Assembly: GCF_014207985.1 (NCBI RefSeq)
Contig: NZ_JACHMI010000001.1
Coordinates: 12,259,001 to 12,323,000, forward strand
Direction of reading: 5' to 3'
Source: Nonomuraea rubra
GTDB lineage: Bacteria > Actinomycetota > Actinomycetes > Streptosporangiales > Streptosporangiaceae
Length of the DNA: 64,000 nucleotides
Part shown: positions 43,206 to 51,521 of the stretch, piece after piece
Layout of the letters: each line of letters starts with the position of its first letter
How positions within the stretch are numbered: the first letter of the stretch is position 1
Notes under the pieces: generated by a model
What the model was told of the DNA's origin: nothing
What the model saw: the letters and a program-made list of their open reading frames with translations, nothing else
Databases searched by the model: none
Program-made: the position numbers and the translations under genes

Positions 43206-44381
43206 TCAGGCGTACAGGCCCGGGTTGAGACCGGTGCAGAACCCTGCGGACAGGATCGACCACAGCGCCCAGCCGATCATGAGGCCCAGCCCCAGGCCCC
43301 TGCTCCAAGGCCGGCGCACGAAGCACAGCCCGATCCCTGCCCCCAGGCCGACCAGGGCCAGGAAGGCCGCGCCGGCGGCCAGGTAGGGGGTGGCGCTGCC
43401 GCTGGCGTCCATGGCGGCGACGAAGATGAAGAAGCCGACCACGGTGTTGAGGATGCTGTAGATGCCCAGGCCGGCGAAGAGCATGCCGATGAGCATGCCT
43501 GTCGAGCTGGTGACCGGGGGTGGGGGTGGGGGTGGGCCGTAGCCGCCCGGGTGGAGGTGCGGCGGGGGGCTGCCGTAGGGTGGCCGGCCTCCGGGGGGCG
43601 GCTGCTGGTTGTAGGGCTGGCCTCCGTACGGCTGCTGTCCTTGGGGCGGGGCACCTTGCGGTCCGTTCCCGTACGGCGGCTGCCCCTGCGGCCCTCCACC
43701 TTCGTACGGCGGCTGCCCCTGCGGCCCTCCACCTTCGTACGACGGCTCGCCACCCTGAGACCCGCCACCCCCGAACGACGGCTGACCCCCCTGAGGCGAG
43801 GCACCTCCGTAGGACGGCTGTGACGCGCCATCCCCATACGACGGCTGACCGCCCTGGGACGTGCCGCCCTCGTACGACGGCGGGCCGCCCTGGGACGGCG
43901 GCTCGCCTTGGGCGGACCGACCGGACGGCGGCTCCCACGAGAAGGTGCTCCCACGAGGCGGTTCCTCGCGGGAGGGCTGCTGCCCGGGCCCGGCGTCCGG
44001 CGGCAGGAACGCCGGCCGACCGACATGCCCACGACCTTGCTCCCCAGAACCGGCCCCAACGCCCTGATCCGGCACCGACCTGGGCCCCGGCCCACCGGAC
44101 GGGGGCGGCATGATCTGCGGCTCCCCACGCGGAGGCGGCTCGGCGACCGGCTCTCCACCCGGAGGCGGCACCTGAACCTGCTCCCCACTCGCAGGAGGCA
44201 TGATGACCGGCTCCCCCTGTGGAGGCGGCATGCTGCCCCGCTCCCCACCCGCAGACGGCATGCTGCCCCGCTCCCCGTCCGGAGGCGGCGGCGGGGACGC
44301 CGATCCCTCTTCCGGCACCGCCTCCGCCCCTGATCCGTTCTCAGGCTCCTCGGACGGCGGAGGTGGTGGCGTTGTACTCAT
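43206..44381 (-). CDS. Pro/Gly-rich protein with C-terminal membrane domain
   Basis: 391 residues. The first ~280 are low-complexity: MPPP-x-GE repeats, then GGPQGQPPYE and GGSQGGEPSY units, unusually rich in Pro, Gly and Gln. The last ~110 residues contain three or four membrane helices (from LIGMLFAGLGIYSI). The disordered part probably faces the cytoplasm. Two 33-bp DNA copies are tandem near 43673-43738. Function unknown; it heads the operon with the Lgt-like gene. Confidence 0.78.
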   Translation of the reverse strand: MSTTPPPPPSEEPENGSGAEAVPEEGSASPPPPPDGERGSMPSAGGERGSMPPPQGEPVIMPPASGEQVQVPPPGGEPVAEPPPRGEPQIMPPPSGGPGPRSVPDQGVGAGSGEQGRGHVGRPAFLPPDAGPGQQPSREEPPRGSTFSWEPPSGRSAQGEPPSQGGPPSYEGGTSQGGQPSYGDGASQPSYGGASPQGGQPSFGGGGSQGGEPSYEGGGPQGQPPYEGGGPQGQPPYGNGPQGAPPQGQQPYGGQPYNQQPPPGGRPPYGSPPPHLHPGGYGPPPPPPPVTSSTGMLIGMLFAGLGIYSILNTVVGFFIFVAAMDASGSATPYLAAGAAFLALVGLGAGIGLCFVRRPWSRGLGLGLMIGWALWSILSAGFCTGLNPGLYA

Positions 44382-44516
44382 TGGCTTGGTCTACCCCTCT
44401 AGTCATGATCAGACTAGGCACCCACGATTGCCATCGGATCAACACCTCACCACACCCGGCCGCACACCGCACTTCGTAAACCGCCCCACCCGGTCAGACC
44501 TCACTCCACCGACGGT

Positions 44517-45158
44517 CTACACCCCCTCCGAGTAATAGATCGCCGCCTGCACCCGGCTCTTCAACCCCAGCTTGTTCAACACCCGGCTGACATGCGTCTT
44601 GGTCGTGGCCTCCGCCATGTCCAGCTCCTTGGCGATCTCAGCGTTGGACAACCCCCGCCCGATACAAGCCAGCACCTCCTTCTCCCGAGGCGTCAGCCCA
44701 GCCGGCCCAGCCGCTTCCTCGCCCACCGCCCGGCGCACCGGCATCTGCTCGGCGAACGCGGCGATCAGCCTCCGCGTGACCCCCGGCGAAATCAGCCCAT
44801 CTCCCCGGGCCACCACCCGGACCGCCTCGATCAGAGCTTCCGCGTCAGCGTTCTTGAGCAGAAAGCCAGCCGCCCCGGCCCGCAACGCCCCGAACACGTA
44901 CTCATCGACGTCGAACGTCGTAAGAATCAGCACATCACAAACACCCGCCAGCTCCCGGGTGGCGGAGATCCCGTCGAGCCGAGGCATCCGTACATCCATC
45001 AGCACCACGTCGGGCCGCAACTCCCGCGCCATGACCACGGCCTGCTCGCCATCACCCGCCTCCCCCACGACCTCGATGTCATCCGCCCCACCCAGGATCA
45101 GCACGATCCCGCCCCGAACCGCCGCATGATCGTCAGCCACCAGCACCCTGATGGTCAC
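44517..45158 (-). CDS. NarL/LuxR-type response regulator
   Basis: 213 residues. Receiver domain 1-120 with phosphorylatable Asp in VVLMDVRMP (about 55), Thr/Lys at LTTFD and LLKNA; LuxR HTH at about 150-205 (LTPREKEVLACIGRGLSNAE). Pairs with the histidine kinase 114 bp upstream on the same strand. Confidence 0.95.
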   Translation of the reverse strand: MTIRVLVADDHAAVRGGIVLILGGADDIEVVGEAGDGEQAVVMARELRPDVVLMDVRMPRLDGISATRELAGVCDVLILTTFDVDEYVFGALRAGAAGFLLKNADAEALIEAVRVVARGDGLISPGVTRRLIAAFAEQMPVRRAVGEEAAGPAGLTPREKEVLACIGRGLSNAEIAKELDMAEATTKTHVSRVLNKLGLKSRVQAAIYYSEGV

Positions 45159-45272
45159 CAGCCACCTCCACCAAGCCCACTACACCTGTCACCACCGGCC
45201 CGCCGAAGACCTACCTCAGCCCGAAGCCGCCTCACTCACCACACCACTCATCCGCCCGACCCACCGAGCCCC

Positions 45273-46571
45273 TCACCCGGACCAAGCCCCTCTCGCCGCA
45301 CCGCCATCCCCCACCCCGAACCAAGCCCCTCTCCCCGCACCACCCTCGCCATGCCGGGACCCGGCACCACCGCCGCCCTCCCCCTCACCGGAAATCCCCG
45401 AACGAGTCACGTCCACAGCCGTAGGAAGAACCGCCAGAACACGCCACCGCCCCACACCACCGTCCCCCCGCTCCCCGTCCCACACCTCACCCGCATCGAA
45501 GAACCCTCCAACGAGCGAAACCCGCTCCCGCATGCCGATGAGCCCCGCCCCGGCCCCCGGCAGCTCTGCCCGCCGCCCCCGTTCTCCAAGAGCGTTCTCG
45601 ACGCTCAGGCAGACCCGCTCGCCCTCATGAACGACAGCGACCGACACCGGAGAATCCCCGTGCTTGAGCGCGTTGGTGAGCGCCTCCTGCAAGATCCGGT
45701 ACCCCGCGAGATCAACGGCCGCCGGCAGCTCCCGAGCCTCCCCCTCCACCCGCATCTCCACCGTCATCCCGGCCCGCCGCACCCGTTCGAGCAGGGTCTC
45801 CGCGTCGGCCAGCCGCGGCCGGGTGGCCTCGTTCTCCCCCTCGTCGCCTTCCTGCCGCAACAGCCCGATCATGGTCCGCATCTCGGCCATGCCCTTGACG
45901 CTGTTCTCCCGTACGGACTCCATCACCTTCCGCACGGTCTCCCGATCCAGGTCCTTACGCGAGAGCGCGGCAGTGGACTGGATGGCGATGGCGCTGAAGT
46001 GGTTGGCGATCATGTCGTGCAGCTCGCGCGCCATCCGCGTACGTTCGGCGGCCACGGCCGCCTGCCGGTCCAACTCCGCGAGGTGAGCCACCTGCTCGGC
46101 CCGTGCCCTCTCGGCCGCGGCCCGATCACGCTGCTCCCGCAGCACCACCGCGGTGGTGACAGGCGTGATGAGCACCAGCCCGGCCTGCACCCCCATGACG
46201 GCCAGCACCCGCCAATCCTCCGCCAGGAACCCCGCCACGGCCCCCGCCACCACCGCCAGCACCCCGGTGACCCCGAGCAGCACCCGGGAGAATCGAGCCG
46301 GCCCGTACAGAGCGGCGGCGTAGAGATTGTCGGTGAAGACCAGAACCGTCCCCAGCGACGGCCCCACGAACCCGTCGATCACGATCCCGACCACCCCCAG
46401 CCCCAGACAGGCCAGCGGCGCCCGCTGCCGCACCAGAACCCCCGCACAGGTGAACGCCAAGGGCACGGCCAGCACCCACGTGGGCACACCCCGTTCGAGA
46501 TGGGCTTCGCCCGCGATCAGCACCAGCCCCACCGCGAAGGCGAGCCCGGCCCCCAGCACCACCTGTTTCAT
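45273..46571 (-). CDS. Sensor histidine kinase, NarX-like (HisKA_3)
   Basis: 432 residues. Five to six membrane helices in the first 145 residues, a coiled linker, HisKA_3 with phospho-His in ARELHDMIANHF (about 184), and HATPase with EALTNALKHG and AGLIGMRERV. The C-terminal ~50 residues are Gly-rich and disordered, unusual for the family. Phosphorylates the response regulator at 44517. Confidence 0.93.
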   Translation of the reverse strand: MKQVVLGAGLAFAVGLVLIAGEAHLERGVPTWVLAVPLAFTCAGVLVRQRAPLACLGLGVVGIVIDGFVGPSLGTVLVFTDNLYAAALYGPARFSRVLLGVTGVLAVVAGAVAGFLAEDWRVLAVMGVQAGLVLITPVTTAVVLREQRDRAAAERARAEQVAHLAELDRQAAVAAERTRMARELHDMIANHFSAIAIQSTAALSRKDLDRETVRKVMESVRENSVKGMAEMRTMIGLLRQEGDEGENEATRPRLADAETLLERVRRAGMTVEMRVEGEARELPAAVDLAGYRILQEALTNALKHGDSPVSVAVVHEGERVCLSVENALGERGRRAELPGAGAGLIGMRERVSLVGGFFDAGEVWDGERGDGGVGRWRVLAVLPTAVDVTRSGISGEGEGGGGAGSRHGEGGAGRGAWFGVGDGGAARGAWSG

Positions 46572-46957
46572 GCCCTCATCCCACCACCTCCCGCCCGCCC
46601 CTCCCTCCTACGAAGGTCCTCCTGTGGATACACCCTTCGATGTATCCACAGGCGGCGAGTTATCCACAGCAGCAAGCGCCCAAGTTCCAGCAGCCATGCC
46701 CAAGAACGCGCCGGTTACGGCACTACAAGCCCTTCAGCCCTGAACCGCGCCCTTCGCCCTCAGCCCATCGAGGAGAGATCTCACTCCGGCGCGGATCCAA
46801 TAACACCGAGGGGGCATAAATCTCCACCCGCACCCCGCCAAGGGTTTCCACAACCGCACACTCGTTGCGACGATGTGCTCACAGTTCGTGGGACCACCCG
46901 GGCCCGACCACTCTCGGGACAAGGGGTCCCTTCCAGCTACCGCAAGGGTAGGGGTTC
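46572..46957. other. Regulatory spacer upstream of the kinase gene
   Basis: No convincing gene. Contains the DnaA-box-like dyad at 46621-46652, another TTATCCACA at 46660, and about 280 bp of ordinary GC-rich sequence before the coiled-coil gene. Confidence 0.6.
46621..46668. repeat. Dyad of DnaA-box-like sequences plus a third box
   Basis: Perfect 11-bp arms CCTGTGGATAC / GTATCCACAGG separated by 10 bp, and a consensus TTATCCACA at 46660-46668. 50 bp upstream of the histidine kinase start. Confidence 0.6.
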
Positions 46958-47359
46958 GTGGACATAGAGGCGGAGATTCGCAAGCTGAAACTCCGTGTAG
47001 ACGCCCTCGAAGCAAGCGTGCGCTCCGGCAGCAGAGCCTCCGGCCGCCGCACGAGGGTACGACGCCGGCGCATGAGCATCCCGGCCCAGAACTGCACCCC
47101 ACCGGAGGACATACAACCCGAAACCCCACCGACCCCGACGGACGTCACCCGCCTGAACACCACCATCAAGGGCCTTCAGTCCGAGCTGTCCCAGGACCTC
47201 TCCGCCCTGAACGACGAGATCGGAGGCTTCAGAAGGCACTCGGACGACCACTTCACCAAGTTCCGCTCCCAGATCCAGGACCAGCACCACACCGTCTACC
47301 GCAGACTCACCGACCTGGCGCTGGTGGTCGAACGCCTGGCGAAGAAGCTCGACGCCTAG
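46958..47359 (+). CDS. Coiled-coil protein, unknown
   Basis: 133 residues from a GTG. Short N-terminal coiled coil (EIRKLKLRVDALEASV), Arg-rich patch (RRTRVRRRRM), then a long heptad region (about 65-130, LNTTIKGLQSELSQDLSALN). Might bind nucleic acid through the Arg patch. No family recognised. Followed by a GC hairpin. Confidence 0.65.
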   Translation: MDIEAEIRKLKLRVDALEASVRSGSRASGRRTRVRRRRMSIPAQNCTPPEDIQPETPPTPTDVTRLNTTIKGLQSELSQDLSALNDEIGGFRRHSDDHFTKFRSQIQDQHHTVYRRLTDLALVVERLAKKLDA

Positions 47360-47366
47360 ATCACCC

Positions 47367-47397
47367 GTGGGCCCCCCACCCCTCTCCAGGGGCCCAC
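47367..47397 (+). terminator. Hairpin after the coiled-coil gene
   Basis: 9-bp arms GTGGGCCCC / GGGGCCCAC with a 13-base loop, eight bases after the stop. No T run. Confidence 0.55.
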
Positions 47398-47521
47398 CCG
47401 CCCCAGCTCAACGCCACACCACCACCCCTTCAACCACCCCCGGCTGGAACCCGCGGCCCCATGATTGCCGATTCTGGTTCGAGGCACTCCTCGAAACCCG
47501 CTATGCTTGCTTACGCAGCGA

Positions 47522-47594
47522 GCGGCCGTAGCTCAATGGATAGAGCATCTGACTACGGATCAGAAGGTTAGGGGTTCGAGTCCTCTCGGCCGCG
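47522..47594 (+). tRNA. tRNA-Arg(ACG)
   Basis: 73 nt. Acceptor GCGGCCG/CGGCCGC, discriminator G, D arm GCTCAATGGATAGAGC, anticodon stem TCTGA/TCAGA with loop CTACGGA (anticodon ACG), T arm AGGGGTTCGAGTCCTCT. No encoded CCA. Confidence 0.96.
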
Positions 47595-47606
47595 CTTCAG
47601 GTCAAA

Positions 47607-47638
47607 GGCCCTCTGGGATCATCCCGGAGGGCCTTTTT
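47607..47638 (+). terminator. tRNA-Arg terminator
   Basis: Arms GGCCCTCTGGGA / TCCCGGAGGGCC (one G-T pair), three-base loop, then five T. Classic Rho-independent terminator. Confidence 0.9.
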
Positions 47639-47645
47639 CGTGGCC

Positions 47646-47666
47646 TTACAGCAGCGTCGTACAGCA
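47646..47666. repeat. Arm-like sites beside tRNA-Arg (TTACAGCA / GTACAGCA)
   Basis: TTACAGCA at 47646 and GTACAGCA at 47659, 13 bp apart. The same words with the same spacing recur at 49349/49362, with a further pair at 50453/50465. Confidence 0.55.
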
Positions 47667-47788
47667 ACGCAGCCCGACACCGCCGATCCCACGCGTGCAG
47701 CTCAGGCCATCGGGACGCCGGCCGCTCTACTCAGGCACCGTGGAGACCCTCTCGTAGGCGGCGGACCCAATCCGCAGGGAAGACCTGC

Positions 47789-48388
47789 TCAAGCCGCTCC
47801 CTGCTGGTCTCCAGCAGTCCCTCCTTCGCCAGGGGAAGAAGGGCGCCGTCCTGGACGGCCTTGTGCGTCGAGGAGAGCGCTTCGGCCCTCGGCCTTCCGG
47901 GACTGCAGGATGACCGTTGTCACGTACTCCGGGATTCGGTCGATGGCTTTCGAAAACTTTTCGATGGCCTCGGCTACGGCGACGAGAAGATCGCACCAGA
48001 AATGACTGTTAAGTTGTCTTCTGGCCTCTCGCGGCTTGCTACCGCCGAACCTCTCATCGAGCTCCTGGATTACGGGGCCAGCAAGGATGTCTCCGATTTC
48101 CTGGATGCGGTTGATGGTGTCCGGGTTTTCGGATAGCCAGTCAACGAGGTCGACTGTGGCGCTATCGGTGGCTGCCGCCTGTCTGTCCTTGGATGGCTTA
48201 CGTCGCCCTATCGGAGGCCTAGTTCCGGCCCAGGCAAGGTCACTGTCATCTCTCGCCTTTTGACGAGCAACGGGAGAGGGGTCTCGGGCCAACGAGAGAC
48301 CGTTGGTCCAGCCGTGCTGCGCCCCTCCGCAGGCGGAGCATCCGCAGTAATGCCCCTTGGCCCGCTCACAGATCACAGGGTGCGTCAT
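47789..48388 (-). CDS. Hypothetical protein with N-terminal Cys cluster
   Basis: 199 residues. N-terminus MTHPVICERAKGHYCGCSAC followed by GGAQHGW gives four Cys and His suited to a zinc site. The middle (TVDLVDWLSENPDTINRIQE, IGDILAGPVIQELDERFGG) is helical, and the composition is less GC-rich than the chromosome. No known family. Located between tRNA-Arg and an integrase relic, so probably accessory cargo. Confidence 0.65.
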   Translation of the reverse strand: MTHPVICERAKGHYCGCSACGGAQHGWTNGLSLARDPSPVARQKARDDSDLAWAGTRPPIGRRKPSKDRQAAATDSATVDLVDWLSENPDTINRIQEIGDILAGPVIQELDERFGGSKPREARRQLNSHFWCDLLVAVAEAIEKFSKAIDRIPEYVTTVILQSRKAEGRSALLDAQGRPGRRPSSPGEGGTAGDQQGAA

Positions 48389-48530
48389 TCGCCCTCCGCC
48401 TCGTCCGGCCTAGTGCACTGGCGCCTCGCCGGAAGCCCCATTCTTTTGAACCACAAGCAGCGAAAAGCGAAATGACCACCGTAGCCAGTCCGGTGTATCC
48501 CTTCGGTTATGACGAGATCCTGAGCACACG

Positions 48531-48565
48531 CTTAGGCCCTCTGGGATACCCCCAGAGGGCCTAAG
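48531..48565 (-). terminator. Perfect 15-bp hairpin after the integrase relic
   Basis: Arms CTTAGGCCCTCTGGG / CCCAGAGGGCCTAAG, five-base loop. Shares GGCCCTCTGGGA with the tRNA-Arg terminator; placed where the integrase message would end. Confidence 0.75.
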
Positions 48566-48584
48566 TGTGGGACCGAGAGATTAG

Positions 48585-49118
48585 TTATGTCTCGCTTGAG
48601 CGGTCGAGGCTCTGATTGAGCCGGTCAAGGGGCTTACGGGTTTCGGGACTGGGGATCTGAGTGTAAATGTCCACGGTCATCGAGATAGATCTGCGAGTGG
48701 CGCAGGATGCGCATGGCCACAGTGGGTGGACGTCGAGGGCGGCCAGGAGCGAGGCGCAGGTGTGCCGGATATCGTGCACACGGATGCGCGGGACACCCGC
48801 TCGGCGGCAGTGGCTTTCGAAGGTCGGTTGAAGTTCCGCGGCTCGATCGGCGTGCCTGTTGGGGTCGTGAACGTCAAGTCCGAGGTCTTCCACTCGTCCC
48901 CTGCCACCTTCCGTGCCTCCTCCTGGACGCGCTGACGGTGCTTGAGCGCCGAAACGCTCAGGCCGAAGAGCGGCAGAGAGACGGTCGAGTCCTCCGTCAT
49001 GGTCGTCTGCCAGCGCAGCAGTTGACCTCCGACTCTGGTGAGCTGCCGGGAGATCCGGAGTTGCTCCTCTAGGCTTATCGAGGAAGGAAGGTCTTCGATG
49101 CCCACCTTCCAGGATCAT
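48585..49118 (-). pseudogene. Tyrosine recombinase relic near tRNA-Arg
   Basis: Pieces of a phage-type integrase in changing frames: LFGLSVSALKHRQRVQEEAR and SDLTFTTPTGTPIEPRNFNR in one frame, then RIRVHDIRHTCASLLAALDV and SISMTVDIYTQIPSPETRK in another, with a further disrupted stretch between (the LRHSQ region is out of frame). Active-site Arg (HDIRHT) and Tyr (DIYTQ) are still readable. The N-terminal two thirds are gone. Different family from the tRNA-Ser integrase. Confidence 0.85.
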
Positions 49119-49520
49119 GACCTCAAGGCCCTACTGCCCAGTGCACGCCTCCACATCAAGCCTCAGTAGCCGGCCGGTGACGGCAACGCCGGCTGCCGAT
49201 CACACATGGTCGGCGCCATGAGCGACCACATGCCGCCTGGTCACCGCTCAGGAACAGGCTGATTGACGCACTTGAAAGCGAAAGGTGAGCAGTTCGACCG
49301 GATCGTGGCGTCGGCTGGATGAGGAAGACCGCTGACGAGGTGGTTGCTGTACAGCAGAGGGTTACAGCAACAGGGCCGTACAGCGCCTCGTGTTGACGCC
49401 CGTCATCACATGCCGGAGCAGGGAGGAAGCCCCTACAGCTCCTGACCGGCTCCCGTCTGCAAGCAGGAAGTCAGGGGTGCCAGTTACAGGAGAAGAGCGC
49501 TCACCGCTCGGCGCGGAGGT
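49119..49520. other. Gene-free stretch with arm-like repeats
   Basis: No gene seen. Holds GTACAGCA (49349), TTACAGCA (49362) and GTACAGCG (49378), the same words found beside tRNA-Arg. Otherwise featureless remnant DNA of the decayed element. Confidence 0.6.
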
Positions 49521-50324
49521 TCAGGATGGAGAATTCCTCCAATCGTCCGGTCCCGCTGTCTCATCTGCGGAGGGAACTGCGATGTCGGTCTTGGCACCCC
49601 AGCCAGTTAGGCGGGCGTCGACGACGTGGGAAATCGAGCGCTTGCCGAGCTGTTCGGACCAGGAGGTCCGGACTCTGCGTACCAGTTGGTCCTCTCCGAG
49701 CCAGAGCTGCCACGAGAGGTTTGTCTTCGCATACTTCCCAGTGGGCGTCCCATCGTGTTGGTCGCGGAACGCGGGTGACACCTTGTAGAGGTCGCCGAAG
49801 GCGATTGTTCCCTGGTAGATGGTGGTGCGGGTGTTGTCGTAGGTGCCTCCACGACGTTTGGACTCAGTCGTGGCCAGTACCGCGTTCAGCGCTGCCGGAT
49901 GAGCGAGGTCGATCCCGCCGGACTCCAGGAAGGGACGGATCTTCTCGTTCTCGGAGAGGAGGACCCAGGTCTTTCCCTCGGGAGCGGGGCAGATCCAGCC
50001 TTGGCAGTACCTCCGGCCCTTGAGCGTGAGGAACCGTGGCGCAGGTTGAGGGAAGTCGGGGCTGGCGACGTCCCTGACGTCGGTAGCCGTCACCGTGCCC
50101 TTGCCGAACTGGACGCGGGTCTTCTTGCGGTAACTCCTACTTTCCCCGGTTTCCCTCGAAGTGAAGACCTCTGACATGGTCACGCCACGGCTCTCGACCA
50201 GTTGACGCCTGAGTGCGTCGGCCGGGCCGGCAGGGGTCGTCTGAGCATGCGCGGCTGTGCTGAGTTCGGTGACCGCGACGGACACGGTCATCGCGACGGT
50301 CAACGTGGCGGCCCATCGTCTCAT
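49521..50324 (-). CDS. Secreted protein, unknown function
   Basis: 267 residues from the ATG at 50324. Sec signal peptide (MRRWAATLTVAMTVSVAVTE, cut near AHAQ). Body with YCQGWICPAPEGKTW (a likely disulfide), KRRGGTYDNTRTTIYQGTIA and a final VPSADETAGPDD, as in LppX/LprG-like or sensor-type secreted proteins of actinobacteria. Could be chromosomal or cargo; it lies between the integrase relic and the candidate distal att site. Confidence 0.72.
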   Translation of the reverse strand: MRRWAATLTVAMTVSVAVTELSTAAHAQTTPAGPADALRRQLVESRGVTMSEVFTSRETGESRSYRKKTRVQFGKGTVTATDVRDVASPDFPQPAPRFLTLKGRRYCQGWICPAPEGKTWVLLSENEKIRPFLESGGIDLAHPAALNAVLATTESKRRGGTYDNTRTTIYQGTIAFGDLYKVSPAFRDQHDGTPTGKYAKTNLSWQLWLGEDQLVRRVRTSWSEQLGKRSISHVVDARLTGWGAKTDIAVPSADETAGPDDWRNSPS

Positions 50325-50452
50325 CCGAGCGTCCTCTCTCGATCCTCCCCCATACCGGGTCGGCACTCCAGACGATCTCGTCTCAAGGTCTCTTTTGGAT
50401 CACCGCTGATGGGGGCCATGCCCCACGTTCGTGCATTTCGTGGAGGAGTGCT

Positions 50453-50472
50453 GTACAGCAGGGCGTAAAGCA
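50453..50472. repeat. Arm-like sites at the distal end of the tRNA-Arg relic
   Basis: GTACAGCA at 50453 and GTAAAGCA at 50465, 12 bp apart, related to the pairs at 47646 and 49349. Confidence 0.45.
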
Positions 50473-50558
50473 ACACCGCCTCACGCGATCACATGGCATC
50501 AACTCGCGTCCCCCGCTTCAGCAGGGCAGGAGGCTGCGAACGTGGTTGCTGCCGTTCC

Positions 50559-50581
50559 CTACAGATCAGATGGTCAGGTGT
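50559..50581 (+). other. Candidate distal att site matching tRNA-Arg anticodon arm
   Basis: CTAC-GATCAGA-GGT-AGG-GT pattern, matching 47553-47575 of tRNA-Arg in about 19 of 23 bases, same orientation. The match does not continue well into the T arm, so the assignment is tentative. Confidence 0.35.
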
Positions 50582-51029
50582 CGTACATGCCGTCCCATGG
50601 TTCGTAGAAGCCGATGTTGTTCGGGTAGAACTCGGCGTGTTCTTCGCCTTCGAAGGTTTCGATGACCAGGCCGAACAGCACCCCGTCGAACGTGTGCTGG
50701 AAGGGCCGGATGGCGATGTCGTCGAAGCGAAGTCCCGGAAGCGCGTCGAGCCAGTGCTTCAGTCTCTCGCGGGCGAGGTCGACGCTTGCCCGATGGTCGT
50801 CCTCGGCACCGGTGTGCTCGATGCGAGAGTCCAGGTGGTGGCCGGCGGCGTCGAAGGTGTGCAGAACGGCGTACCAGCGTTTGTGCGTCCGCCAGTCGTC
50901 GGTGCGGGTGTAGCCCTCACGGAAGGCGGCGATGACGGATCCGAAGAACTGGCCGCCTTCCCAATGGCCGATCGTGCCGGTGTGATAGTCCGGTTCGTAA
51001 ACGATGGGGATGATCTCGGGGACTGCCAT
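50574..51029 (-). CDS. HycA-like protein
   Basis: 151 residues from the Met at 51029 (MAVPEIIPIVYEPDYHTGTI). The sequence GGQFFGSVIAAFREGYTRTD, WYAVLHTFDAAGHHLDSRIE and a C-terminal YEPWDGMYDT matches a family often labelled formate hydrogenlyase regulatory protein HycA in actinobacteria, where no formate hydrogenlyase exists; real function unknown. Soluble. Confidence 0.7.
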   Translation of the reverse strand: MAVPEIIPIVYEPDYHTGTIGHWEGGQFFGSVIAAFREGYTRTDDWRTHKRWYAVLHTFDAAGHHLDSRIEHTGAEDDHRASVDLARERLKHWLDALPGLRFDDIAIRPFQHTFDGVLFGLVIETFEGEEHAEFYPNNIGFYEPWDGMYDT

Positions 51030-51071
51030 ACGCGGGAGAGTAGCCATGAGGACCGACAACACTCCGGACTG

Positions 51072-51416
51072 TCATGATCTTGCTGACGCCGACGCCAAGG
51101 CGGCGGCCTCCTCCACGATGGCGCGCCGCTCGGCGTCGTCGTCGGCGAGCAGGTCGAGCGCCATGCGTGCGAGCGCGGCCTGCTCCTGGTAGGGCGATGC
51201 GGAGAAGCCCTTGGGCTCCAGTGCCCTGGGGTCGAGGCTGACGTGGTCGACCCGTTGACCCGCCGAGCGGAAGCGGCGCACGGCGTTGTGGCCGGCCAGC
51301 AGCGTGACCGCGCCGGTGATCGCGCTGCGGCCGGCGAGCAGCGCCTCGCTCAGTTGCGCGATCGTCTGCTGGGGCGGCCTGCAGTTGAGCAGGTAGCCGA
51401 GCACCCGGCCGGCCAC
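51072..51416 (-). pseudogene. GbsR/MarR-type regulator, N-terminally truncated
   Basis: 114 residues. Begins abruptly at VAGRVLGYLLNCRPPQQTIA, which in intact relatives follows about 25-30 residues of N-terminal helix. The HTH (LSEALLAGRSAITGAVTLLA) and C-terminal part are present. An in-frame stop lies a few codons upstream and there is no ribosome site, so the 5' end is lost or it starts leaderless at the GTG. Divergent from the AfsR-like gene. Confidence 0.6.
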
Positions 51417-51521
51417 GGGCGGAAAGTCGTGTCATCTGTGGCATCAGGCAGGGCGTGAGATCGCCGCGGCATCCAGGGCGAGCCGGGCCACCGGCTGCGG
51501 GCCGGTCCGTAAGCTGATGGT

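Noticed and set aside
43660..43760. CRISPR array from repeated 33-bp units
   Set aside because: The repeats are in frame inside a Pro/Gly-rich coding region, directly adjacent without spacers, and no cas genes exist in the window.
44592..46967. 791-codon plus-strand open frame antisense to the two-component genes
   Set aside because: His/Pro/Arg-rich shadow; kinase and regulator motifs are on the minus strand.
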